This document shows positions 17,710-25,601 of a stretch of 50,034 nucleotides of DNA, piece by piece. The notes under the pieces were generated by a model. The model did no database searches and was not told the origin of the DNA. It was given only the letters and a program-made list of their open reading frames with translations. The stretch spans positions 1-50,034 of the forward strand of contig DAHVZT010000088.1 of NCBI GenBank assembly GCA_027323885.1. The letters run 5' to 3'. The DNA is from Acidobacteriaceae bacterium. Its GTDB lineage: Bacteria > Acidobacteriota > Terriglobia > Terriglobales > Acidobacteriaceae. The position numbers and the translations under genes were made by a program. How positions within the stretch are numbered: the stretch's first letter is position 1; each line of letters starts with the position of its first letter.

Positions 17710-18213
17710 ATGAGGCAGGGAATGGGTGTCCAAACCACCGTCGCGGATGCGGGAGATCCCGATCGATTAAGCATTCATCAAGGCGTGCGCACAGCATTGG
17801 CCGCGGGTCTCTCCTTCTGGATTGCGCAATTGCTTCACCTGCCCGGCGATTATTGGGCGGCGATCAGTGCAATTGTGGTGATGCAATCGGAGATGGGAGC
17901 TACTAGGACCGCCGCTCGCGATCGCCTGGCGGGAACGGCAATCGGAGCTGTTGCCGGATGGTTGACCGCGATCGTATGGCACCATTATGTCGTGATTTTC
18001 GCAATGAGCGTTCTCCTCGTGATGGTGCTTTGCACCGTTCTGCACTTCAAAAATGCGGGGCGTCTAGGCGGCGTTACGGTCGCGGTCATCGTTCTGATTC
18101 CGCATGCTGGACCGGTTTCTCACATCGCCCTCGAACGTTTTGTGGAAGTTTCCTTCGGGATTTGCGTTTCACTCGCGATTGCTACTCTGTGGCCGAAAGC
18201 TCAAAGGCCCTAG
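17710..18213 (+). CDS. Small FUSC-family membrane protein
   Basis: A 167-aa protein with about five membrane segments (from about residue 30 to 162). The segments HLPGDYWAAISAIVVMQSE and RDRLAGTAIGAVAGWL are typical of the N-terminal half of FUSC/aromatic-acid exporter proteins. Such proteins usually have 350-700 residues with a second repeat and a cytoplasmic domain; this one holds only the single membrane unit. It may form oligomers. The frame is clean, with no sign of a broken second half. It lies 21 bp after the permease gene, so the two may be co-transcribed. Confidence 0.82.
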   Translation: MRQGMGVQTTVADAGDPDRLSIHQGVRTALAAGLSFWIAQLLHLPGDYWAAISAIVVMQSEMGATRTAARDRLAGTAIGAVAGWLTAIVWHHYVVIFAMSVLLVMVLCTVLHFKNAGRLGGVTVAVIVLIPHAGPVSHIALERFVEVSFGICVSLAIATLWPKAQRP

Positions 18214-18322
18214 CAGGCCGTCTTGCCCTGCAATCTTCGTGGGATTGGCTGCGGTATTATCTGGAGATCGTTACGCGGGTGAAGGTTTACAAATTTTAGC
18301 TAAGCGGAGAATTGCGATTGTG

Positions 18323-19786
18323 ATGAGCTCAAAAAGGATGCGTACGTTGCTTTCTTCTGCGTTATGCGTGGCCCTGATTGGCAGCGCAGCGGCGCAGATG
18401 GATAATCGCAGTTTCGGAAAACCGATTACGCCCGCTCCAGCCGATCCACAGATTCAGGCAGCAATTCAAAAGATTTCGGCGCAGCGCATTCAGCAGGACA
18501 TCACCACGCTGGTAGGTTTTCACAATCGCAGCACGCTCTCCAGCAACGACAAGGATCTGCCGAAGGGCCAGGGCGTTTTGGCAGCGGCGGACTGGATAGA
18601 GCAGCAGTTTCGGGCCTATTCCGCAGCATGCGGGGGATGTCTGGCGGTCAAACGCGACACATTCACCCAGCAACCCGGCTCGCGGGTCAAGCAGCCAACC
18701 GTCATCAACAACATCTACGCGGTTTTGCGCGGCAGCGATCCAGCGCAGGCCTCGCGGATGTATCTCGTGACCGGCCATTACGACTCACGCGACAGCAGCA
18801 ATGAAGATACTCGCGGAACTGCGCCCGGAGCCAATGACGATGCCAGCGGTGTCGCGGTCAGCCTGGAAAGTGCGCGCGTCCTAAGCAAACTGCATTTTCC
18901 CGCCACTCTCGTGTTTGCAGCAGTCGCAGGCGAGGAACAGGGCCTGTATGGAAGTCGTCATCTGGCGGACTACGCAAAGCAGCAGGGATGGAACCTGGAA
19001 GGTGTGCTGAACAACGACATTGTAGGGGGAAATACGACGCCAGGAGATACTCTGCAAAACAAGAATGTCGTCCGCGTTTTTTCAGAAGGCATTCCGTCCA
19101 CGGCCTCCGAACAACAGATCCGCATGATTCGCATGCTCGGTGGAGAAAGCGATTCTCCATCGCGTGAACTGGCGCGCGAAATCGCCGGTGTAGACCGTAC
19201 GTATTTTCCGGCTCCCGCTGGCGAACCGAATACACAAGTCTTTCATCCTGTGATGGAGTTCCGGCTGGATCGCTATTTACGTGGCGGCGATCACTATTCC
19301 TTCAATCTTGCGGGGTTTCCGGCAGTTCGCTTCACCGAGTGGCGAGAGGATTTCAACCATCAGCACCAGAACGTGCGAGTCGAGAACGGCATCCAGTACG
19401 GAGATTTGCCGCAATATGTCGATTTCAAATACGTCGCCCATGTCGCACAACTGAACGCCGCAACCCTTGCTACCCTGGCATCCGCGCCGGGCACTCCGGT
19501 CAATGCTCGTATCATCACTCAAAAGCTGGATAACAATACGGAACTTGCCTGGGATGCTCCGGCGGGAGCGCCTGCCGGGACAAGATACCAGATCGTGTGG
19601 CGTGACACGGCCGCGCCGGACTGGCAGTTCTCTCACACTGTCGAGAACGGGACGCATGCCACTCTTCCGGTTTCAAAAGATAACGTCATCTTCGGTGTGC
19701 GCTCTGTCGATGCAGCCGGACACAGAAGTCCCGCTGCATTTCCTTTCCCGGCTCGCTTTCTCACACCTCCACTGCCCAAAAAATAA
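18323..19786 (+). CDS. Secreted M28-family zinc peptidase with C-terminal Fn3-like domain
   Basis: A 487-aa exported aminopeptidase. Signal peptide: about residues 1-24 (LLSSALCVALIGSAAAQ). The M28 domain has zinc ligands in VTGHYDSRDS (His, Asp), PGANDDASGVAV (bridging Asp), AGEEQGLYGS (catalytic Glu pair) and GGDHYSFN (last His). A fibronectin-like beta domain covers about 385-480 (NTELAWDAP, YQIVWRDTA, FGVRSVDAAGHRSP). The open frame extends back to 18104 into the FUSC gene, but the ATG at 18323 (or GTG at 18320) follows AGCGGAG and starts the signal peptide. It likely degrades extracellular peptides. Confidence 0.93.
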   Translation: MSSKRMRTLLSSALCVALIGSAAAQMDNRSFGKPITPAPADPQIQAAIQKISAQRIQQDITTLVGFHNRSTLSSNDKDLPKGQGVLAAADWIEQQFRAYSAACGGCLAVKRDTFTQQPGSRVKQPTVINNIYAVLRGSDPAQASRMYLVTGHYDSRDSSNEDTRGTAPGANDDASGVAVSLESARVLSKLHFPATLVFAAVAGEEQGLYGSRHLADYAKQQGWNLEGVLNNDIVGGNTTPGDTLQNKNVVRVFSEGIPSTASEQQIRMIRMLGGESDSPSRELAREIAGVDRTYFPAPAGEPNTQVFHPVMEFRLDRYLRGGDHYSFNLAGFPAVRFTEWREDFNHQHQNVRVENGIQYGDLPQYVDFKYVAHVAQLNAATLATLASAPGTPVNARIITQKLDNNTELAWDAPAGAPAGTRYQIVWRDTAAPDWQFSHTVENGTHATLPVSKDNVIFGVRSVDAAGHRSPAAFPFPARFLTPPLPKK

Positions 19787-19848
19787 CAGGCTCCAGGAAT
19801 TCCGGTTCACTGGATACAGCCGCTTCTCCTCGCTTCCATCCTGGCTTG

Positions 19849-20649
19849 TCAGTAGCGTTTGTACGCCTGGTTGAATTTGGGTCTGGGCATGGAGTGAATA
19901 TAGGCGCTGACATCGTACGCCTCCTGTGGCGTCAGCGTTCCCGGACTGTTTTGCGGCATATTGTGAATCACGAAAGCAGCCATCTTGTTCACCTTGTCCA
20001 TGCCTGCGCCATCGTTGTAGGAATTTGGGCCCCACACCGGCGGCAATACAGGAGGGGTTCCCGCGCCGTCCTTACCATGGCAGTCGGCGCATTGGTCCAG
20101 GTAGATTCTTTTGCCGTTCGAGACATTCCCCGTCAGTTCCGGCAGTTTTACAAGACCACGGCCCGGGTATGGCTTTCCTTTCGCTCCATCTCGTGACAGC
20201 CAGTTGACATACGCGGTCAAAGCTCTGATTTCCGGGCTGCCGGGTGGCGGCGGTGTACCGTTTTCGCTCCGGGTAAAGCACTCGATGAAGCGTTCCTGCA
20301 GCGAAATAACACGGCCGGCGCGCCGGTTGTACCGGGGGAAAATATTGGCCAGGTCGATCATCGGGGCAGAATACGAGGCCAGCCCGCTATTGAGGTGACA
20401 ATCGCTGCACGAGAGTTGATTGCCGACATAGGCGTGGGCGTATTTCGGAGTGTCGTCGAAGATTTGTCTGCCGAGCCGAATCTCATCGCCAGCCTGACCT
20501 GGCGGGATGGCTGACTTTTTGTACTTAGCCAGCGGAGAAGCGGGACGGGCAACGGGAGTGGGTTGCGGGCCTGCGCAGGCCGCGAGCATGGCTGCAATCA
20601 CCAGCATCATGGAATTCAAAGCTGACCGATTCCAGATTGGGTCCTTCAT
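19849..20649 (-). CDS. TsdA-like dihaem cytochrome c lipoprotein
   Basis: A 266-aa protein and last gene of the oxidase operon. Its lipoprotein signal ends at LAAC (Cys25). Two haem-c sites are present: CSDCH (81-85) and CADCH (187-191). The segment after haem 1 (APMIDLANIFPRYNRRAG, VISLQERFIECFTRS, PEIRALTAYVNWLS) resembles thiosulfate dehydrogenase TsdA. Cys124, 39 residues after the haem-1 His, is placed where TsdA has the Cys ligand of its active-site haem. It could oxidise thiosulfate or a related compound and pass electrons to the fused oxidase; this is inference. The ATG overlaps the previous stop as ATGA, and a longer frame back to 20748 is rejected. Confidence 0.85.
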   Translation of the reverse strand: MKDPIWNRSALNSMMLVIAAMLAACAGPQPTPVARPASPLAKYKKSAIPPGQAGDEIRLGRQIFDDTPKYAHAYVGNQLSCSDCHLNSGLASYSAPMIDLANIFPRYNRRAGRVISLQERFIECFTRSENGTPPPPGSPEIRALTAYVNWLSRDGAKGKPYPGRGLVKLPELTGNVSNGKRIYLDQCADCHGKDGAGTPPVLPPVWGPNSYNDGAGMDKVNKMAAFVIHNMPQNSPGTLTPQEAYDVSAYIHSMPRPKFNQAYKRY

Positions 20650-21641
20650 GGCTTTTGCGCTCCGGCGCTCTCGCCAGCAGGGACAGACTTGAAGCCGAAC
20701 TGGCGGTACACAGCTTGCGCTTCCGCAGTTTTCAAATAGGCCAGCCACGCCGCCGCCGCTTCAGGATGCGGCGCGTCCGCCATCATTCCCGCTGCATAAA
20801 TTGCCGTTACATTCTGCGCATCGGGAATTTGGACGCCTTCGATGGGATTCCCTATTTTCTTCTGAAACTGAACCTCGGAAGCCCACGTGACACCTGCGTC
20901 CGCCTTCCCCTGCATAATGCGCATCGGCGTTTGGCGGTGATGGATCTCCGTCAACTCGGTCATTCCGTTCGCCGCTTTTGCCTGATACACCTGATGAAAA
21001 AGCTGCTCTCCGCCTGCTTTGCGCAGAGCGGCGGCGATCTGGTTGGCGACGCCTTCCCACTGCGGGTTTGGCATGGAAAGCTTGATGTTAGGCCGGCCCA
21101 GATCGATCAAGGAACGGATTTGCCTTGGGTTTCCGGCGGCGATCATGATCTCCAGCGTGTTGGTCGCATAGGTGACCACGTTCTTGACCTGACCTTGTCG
21201 CTTCATCGTATTCAGCACGCGGGCACCGGCTTCATACACATCCGGCTTTGCCTGCACGGTCAGGTTGCCCAGCGTCAGCGTATCGTCCGCGCCGATCTGC
21301 TTGCGCAGAATGCCGGGCGGCAGCGTCTCGTAATAGATGTGTCCCTCCAGTTCCGGGTGCTGCTTTACGAATCCGGCAATCAGTTGAGGCAGCACAAAGA
21401 ACTGGTTGCCGCCAATAAAGAGGACCAACTTCGCATCGGCAGGGTTGCCGTGCAGATCCGGTACGTTGTCCACGTCCGGCACATCGAAAGCATAGCCTTT
21501 GCTGGCCGCCGGATCGTTCGCCCCGCCACTCCATGGCGGAGTGATATGTGGCTTGTTCTGCGCATTCGCTTTTTGCATAAAAGGCGATCCCAATGTCGCG
21601 AAGATCAAAATTGAAATGCCAACGTTACGATGCATTTTCAT
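20646..21641 (-). CDS. ModA-like periplasmic substrate-binding protein without transporter
   Basis: A 331-aa exported protein with a signal peptide (ends near KANAQ). Its two-lobed binding-protein fold is recognisable from LVLFIGGNQFFVLPQLIAGF, YATNTLEIMIAAGNP, KADAGVTWASEV and HPEAAAAWLAYLKTAEAQAVYRQFGF, the last two typical of molybdate/sulfate-type binding proteins. No ABC permease or ATPase is nearby. It lies inside a respiratory operon, overlapping the cytochrome gene by 4 bp, so it may sense or deliver a ligand (an oxyanion or metal, for example) rather than feed an importer. The start may be either Met1 or Met3. Confidence 0.85.
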   Translation of the reverse strand: MKMHRNVGISILIFATLGSPFMQKANAQNKPHITPPWSGGANDPAASKGYAFDVPDVDNVPDLHGNPADAKLVLFIGGNQFFVLPQLIAGFVKQHPELEGHIYYETLPPGILRKQIGADDTLTLGNLTVQAKPDVYEAGARVLNTMKRQGQVKNVVTYATNTLEIMIAAGNPRQIRSLIDLGRPNIKLSMPNPQWEGVANQIAAALRKAGGEQLFHQVYQAKAANGMTELTEIHHRQTPMRIMQGKADAGVTWASEVQFQKKIGNPIEGVQIPDAQNVTAIYAAGMMADAPHPEAAAAWLAYLKTAEAQAVYRQFGFKSVPAGESAGAQKP

Positions 21642-21661
21642 GGACTGCTTCCCTCAAAAGA

Positions 21662-22381
21662 TCAGCCAACGGTGATGTACGTGTAATGGCCCTCCGCCTG
21701 CAGCAGCGCGATGGCAGCGACCATGGAAGCCACAACCAGAACGCCAGGAAGCGTGTGAGCCATCATTTCCTTTACGATCTGCTCCGGGTCCTGCGACAGA
21801 TGGTCATGCGCAATCAGGGCGCGAGCCTGCTCCTCTGTCGCAGTGTGGCAGCTTAGGAATTGAGCTCCGCGACGTTGCAGCGCCTGGATGCTTGTGTCCT
21901 GATAGATGGACTTGCGGCTGTCCGGGTTGGTGGAGGCGTATTTAAGCTCGGGTCCCGCTTTGCTGGCGTAAAAAGGATTCTTCGTTGCGGGCTGACCTGT
22001 GGCGGGGTCGTTCACCTTCAACCAGTCGCCGATCTTGTACTTGTTCCAAATAAAGTCGTCGTAGTTGAGCATGTTCGTGGGGCCATGCAGCGCGGCGACA
22101 ATCTTGATCTGGTCAGCCGGAACCCCGAACCCGAACCGGAGACCGTTCAGAGAATTTTTGATGTTGTTGAGAAATTTGCCATCGCCAATCGGAATCACAT
22201 CGTAAACCTGCTTGATGCGAGCGGGATCGTTGACGATTCTATTGAAGTCGGAAACCTTCCAGTCCGACGTTGTGTATACCAGTTGAGCCTCGGCTGCCGG
22301 TTGCGCGGCTGCCAAAGCTCCTATTGCTGCCATTCCTGCCGCGGTGCTGCTCATAAAGGATCTACGACTGATGCTCTTCAT
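21662..22381 (-). CDS. Tat-exported DsrE-fold protein
   Basis: A 239-aa protein with a twin-arginine signal (SRRSFMSSTAAGMAAIGALAAA). The rest reads as a DsrE/DsrF-like fold: QIKIVAALHGPTNM, then RRGAQFLSCHTATEEQARAL with Cys178 where DsrE-type proteins keep their sulfur-carrying Cys, and the ending LPGVLVVASMVAAIALLQAEGHYTYI. Cytoplasmic DsrE/TusD proteins carry persulfide sulfur; this exported version would work in the periplasm. The start at 22381 has AAAGGGA upstream, and a longer frame to 22459 lacks such support. It overlaps the preceding small membrane gene by 20 bp and stops 20 bp before the binding-protein gene. Function is inferred. Confidence 0.78.
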   Translation of the reverse strand: MKSISRRSFMSSTAAGMAAIGALAAAQPAAEAQLVYTTSDWKVSDFNRIVNDPARIKQVYDVIPIGDGKFLNNIKNSLNGLRFGFGVPADQIKIVAALHGPTNMLNYDDFIWNKYKIGDWLKVNDPATGQPATKNPFYASKAGPELKYASTNPDSRKSIYQDTSIQALQRRGAQFLSCHTATEEQARALIAHDHLSQDPEQIVKEMMAHTLPGVLVVASMVAAIALLQAEGHYTYITVG

Positions 22382-22580
22382 CGGTCCCTTTCTCTGGTTC
22401 AGGTTCATGTTCATGTTTGGAGGGGTCGGAATCGGAAAGGGAAGCGGTTCCCAATCCAAGGTTCGCCAGGACTTGAAATTTCGGTTGCTCGCTGCGCCGG
22501 TAGAACTCCCGTGAGACGCGGCGACACACGATCAAGACAAGCAGAATGAGAGTGGCGGCGCCCAGAATGATCGCTGTCAT
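22362..22580 (-). CDS. Small membrane protein of the oxidase operon (CcoQ-like position)
   Basis: A 72-aa protein: one N-terminal membrane helix (about 2-19, AIILGAATLILLVLIV), then a basic stretch (CRRVSREFYRR) and an acidic His/Glu-rich tail. Its ATG overlaps the oxidase stop as ATGA. In cbb3 operons the small subunit CcoQ is placed next to the catalytic subunits and has the same topology; sequence identity to CcoQ cannot be judged at this length. It probably stabilises the oxidase. Confidence 0.7.
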   Translation of the reverse strand: MTAIILGAATLILLVLIVCRRVSREFYRRSEQPKFQVLANLGLGTASLSDSDPSKHEHEPEPEKGTDEEHQS

Positions 22581-25180
22581 TGCGATGCCTCCGCCGCTGT
22601 GGAAGCTGCTCCCCCGGTAAGCGGCTCCCGGGTTTTCGGGCCAGCGTAGAAGGAGCGCACATAGTAGGTGACTGCCTGAACTTCCCGCGTGGTCAGCAAC
22701 GGCCAGGCCAGCATTCCGCTGCCCGGAACGCCATGGCGAAGAATATAAGCCGCAGCAGGATAGCTCGGCATCATCTCGTGGAAATTCGCCGGTCTGGGCA
22801 GCATCTTCAGGCCGTCTGGTCCATCGCCAGCTCCATCTGCTCCATGGCAGCGCTGGCAGTGGGTCACAAAAACACGACGGCCAGCATCCAGCAGTGTGGC
22901 AGCGGGTGCCTGCCGTTCACTGGCGGTCAGTTCCTTGGCCTGTCCGATCGACGCCACATAATCGGCTACGGCCTGGAAATCGGTGCTGGGCAGCTCGTTC
23001 CAGGATGGCATGGAGGACCCCGGCACACCGGTCTGCAAGACCCGCCAGATGAGATCGTCTGATAAACGAAAGCCCACCAGATTGAACGCGACTGGCCGCA
23101 ACGCTTGCCCGCCGACAGATTTGCCGTCCGCGTCGACTCCATGACAGCCGGCGCAATTCGCCAGAAAAACCTGACGGCCTTCGGCAAGGTCGCTGGTCTG
23201 TACCGCAACGGGGCGCACAACCATCGCGGGTGCGGGCGCGGGAGTGAGCTTGGCTTGCGCCCTGCCCAGCGTGTTCAGGTAGGCAACGAGATCTCGCGCG
23301 TTCCGCGTCGGCCGGTCTGGTCCTCCGTCAAACAGCCACGGGTACGATGGCATGACGGAGTCCGGCACAAGATAACGAGGATCATAAAGGTGCACCAACT
23401 GCCAATCGTCAGGGTGCTTTCCGAACTCGCGCGCCAGGTCCGGTCCAATGCGCCGGGTACCCCACATCTGCGGAAATTCCTGTTGCGTCTCCCACGCTTG
23501 CGTGGGCAATCCAAAACGCCACCGGTCGCTCGCTGTAAAGCGCACCTGCATGGAGTGGCAGTACGCGCATCCATCGATGGCGTACAGTTTGCCGCCGTGC
23601 TGTTCCGCGGCGGTGAGCACAAGCTGAGCACCGCCGGGAGTACTGCGCTGGATCCGTTTTTTCAAGCTCATTGCCGGATAGACTCCAAGCGCAAGGAAGG
23701 AAATGAAGAAGAACAGGACGCCCGCGCCGAACGTCGAGGCATAAGCGGTCGTGAACCAATAGCTGGCGCGTCCTTCACAGGGAACGGCCTGCGTTTCCGT
23801 TCCCAGCCTGACGCCCAGAAACTTGTCCGGGTTGCGAGGGCCGGTAATGAAGCTCAGCCCGAACACCAGGAAACCCGCCAGCAGAATGATTCCGTCGATG
23901 CTTCGAAATACCCAGTAAGGCCGCGCGGCCTGCACAGAATCAATCCACGGCAAATGTCGTTGCCAGAGTGTTGCTTCGACCAGACCCGCGATGGTAAGGT
24001 CCACCACCATCAGGCCAAGTCCGGTGATCAGCAGCCAATATGACCAGGCCATCGCACGGCGATTGTGGCGCACCCCTGGAATTCGCTGCCAGATGTGCCC
24101 TAGTCCGCCCATCGCTGCGAAAGAGGCGAAGCCGATCATCGCCAGGTGGGAGTGGCCGATCACCCAGTCGCTGAAATGGATGAAGCGGTTGAACGACATG
24201 ACGGCCTGCACGGAACCCTGAATGCTGACGATCAGGTACAGCACAATGCTGGTCCAGACAAACCGCAGCGGCACGTCGCGCAGCACAGATCCTTCGCTTG
24301 CCAGACCGATCGACAGCAGAAGATTCGTCACCACCACGATGACATCAATTCCCTGGTAAATCGATGCGGCCTCCGAGACATGCTGCGCTCCCATAGGCAG
24401 GGAAGAAAAAATGTAGTGATGAATTCCGTTGAGAGGATAGACGAGAAACAGCAGCCAGAACCCAACCATGGAATAAAAATGGCTGTAGATCGGCCTCCGG
24501 GTGGCTGCGGTAATGACAAAATATTCCACCGCGACCGCCAGCGGAGTGACAAAGATTCCGACCGCGTCATGGATCCAGAGGCCGCTGAACGCAGCTCCCA
24601 TCGCTCCCGGCAGCGCATGGGGCACAATATTTCCCAACGGATACCCCAGGAACGTGAACGTCAGCCCTCCCAGCAGATACCAGCCCGATACAAACAGCTC
24701 CGAAGCGCCGCACCTCAAGAGCGGCAGACAGAATTGGACGATCATCAGCGCGAAGCATGTCTCGATGACCGCGGCGATGACCAGTGGAAACTCCGCCCAT
24801 TCCAGCGGCTGGAGCACGCCGGAAAGAACCAGCGTCCAGCCTCCCAGGACGGCGACAAAGTTATAGACAAAGAACATTGCCCAGCCAAGACGTTCGCTGG
24901 TGACAGTGCGCCGGGACAGAAAGGGAACTGCATAGTAGAGGAACGCGAGAAAGGCATTTCCCAGCCATGCGTAGAGAATCCCCTGCGTGTGGTCATAGCG
25001 CAGGCGGCCCCAGGTCAACGCGCTGTGGCCGGTAAGAAATTCCGGTACGTGGAATTTGATGGAAACGGCAAGCCCAAACAGGGCGGAGAGCATCAGGCCC
25101 ACAAAGGCGGCATAGGTGTGGGCACGCACCAGCTTGCTCGCTACAGGAACAAGTCCCCGCTCTGGCTGTGCCGTTATCAT
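22577..25180 (-). CDS. Single-chain cbb3-type cytochrome c oxidase (CcoN-CcoO-cytochrome c fusion)
   Basis: An 867-aa haem-copper oxidase that would reduce O2 at the inner membrane. Residues 1-500 are CcoN with about 12-13 membrane helices: His64 (low-spin haem), His204 (CuB, LWIHDAVG), Tyr232 (RPIYS, cross-linked Tyr position), His254-His255 (CuB) and His343/His345 (IGHSHLAMIG, haems). Residues 500-640 are CcoO-like: DGCAYCHSMQVRF (haem c, 538-542), RIGPDLAREFGKHPDDW, VMPSYPWLF (axial Met610). Two more haem-c domains follow: CAGCH (676-680, Met724) and CQRCH (775-779, Met823), replacing CcoP. Normally these are three proteins. There is no frameshift. NO-reductase is unlikely because the CcoN/CcoO signatures are clear. 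It is flanked by two small membrane genes with 4-bp overlaps. Confidence 0.92.
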   Translation of the reverse strand: MITAQPERGLVPVASKLVRAHTYAAFVGLMLSALFGLAVSIKFHVPEFLTGHSALTWGRLRYDHTQGILYAWLGNAFLAFLYYAVPFLSRRTVTSERLGWAMFFVYNFVAVLGGWTLVLSGVLQPLEWAEFPLVIAAVIETCFALMIVQFCLPLLRCGASELFVSGWYLLGGLTFTFLGYPLGNIVPHALPGAMGAAFSGLWIHDAVGIFVTPLAVAVEYFVITAATRRPIYSHFYSMVGFWLLFLVYPLNGIHHYIFSSLPMGAQHVSEAASIYQGIDVIVVVTNLLLSIGLASEGSVLRDVPLRFVWTSIVLYLIVSIQGSVQAVMSFNRFIHFSDWVIGHSHLAMIGFASFAAMGGLGHIWQRIPGVRHNRRAMAWSYWLLITGLGLMVVDLTIAGLVEATLWQRHLPWIDSVQAARPYWVFRSIDGIILLAGFLVFGLSFITGPRNPDKFLGVRLGTETQAVPCEGRASYWFTTAYASTFGAGVLFFFISFLALGVYPAMSLKKRIQRSTPGGAQLVLTAAEQHGGKLYAIDGCAYCHSMQVRFTASDRWRFGLPTQAWETQQEFPQMWGTRRIGPDLAREFGKHPDDWQLVHLYDPRYLVPDSVMPSYPWLFDGGPDRPTRNARDLVAYLNTLGRAQAKLTPAPAPAMVVRPVAVQTSDLAEGRQVFLANCAGCHGVDADGKSVGGQALRPVAFNLVGFRLSDDLIWRVLQTGVPGSSMPSWNELPSTDFQAVADYVASIGQAKELTASERQAPAATLLDAGRRVFVTHCQRCHGADGAGDGPDGLKMLPRPANFHEMMPSYPAAAYILRHGVPGSGMLAWPLLTTREVQAVTYYVRSFYAGPKTREPLTGGAASTAAEASQ

Positions 25181-25347
25181 GGACGCGCGCCTGGAAATTC
25201 CCGGTGAACTGTTCCCGCAGACTGCCGCGCAGGTTTTCTGTGCGGGCTTTCCAGGTAGAGCGATCCTAAGGCGAGTAGTGTGCCGAGCAGTAGAAGCAGT
25301 ACAACGAATGCCCGCTCCTTATGCACATGACGGCCTTGCTGTTTCAC
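25177..25347 (-). CDS. Small membrane protein, first gene of the oxidase operon
   Basis: A 56-aa protein starting at GTG. GGGAGGGA lies 6 nt upstream, a near-perfect ribosome-binding site. A basic N-terminus (KQQGRHVHKER) is followed by one strong membrane helix (AFVVLLLLLGTLLALGSLYL) and a short polar tail. The TGA stop overlaps the oxidase ATG (ATGA), so translation is coupled. It is probably an accessory or assembly subunit of the fused oxidase. An earlier GTG at 25371 is possible but would place the ribosome-binding site inside the gene. Confidence 0.7.
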   Translation of the reverse strand: MKQQGRHVHKERAFVVLLLLLGTLLALGSLYLESPHRKPARQSAGTVHREFPGARP

Positions 25348-25601
25348 GAGCGCTCCCTCCCCTGGGACCACACTCTTCCATCTTCCATCCCTGCCGCTTG
25401 CCTGTCCAAGCAGAAAGAGTTATCAGGCATAAGCAAGCCGTTTGATGATGTCCCCTTCATCCGGACGCAATGGCCGGCTCCAACTTGAGCCGCCTTGCGC
25501 TTCGGCGAAAGATGCGAGAGAGCAAGGGTGTCTGTAAAATCGACAACGATGCAATTGCTTTCTCTTATACTGTTCAGTCTTCCACGTACGGAGTACAAAC
25601 C

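Noticed and set aside
22577-25180. Reading the oxidase as a nitric oxide reductase
   Set aside because: CcoN-type GHNAV-like (IHDAV), the RPIYS tyrosine and a textbook CcoO segment are present, and I do not see the conserved NorB glutamates.
24146-25207. 353-codon plus-strand frame opposite the fused oxidase
   Set aside because: Composition dominated by Gln/Arg/His typical of antisense to membrane proteins; no plausible start site.
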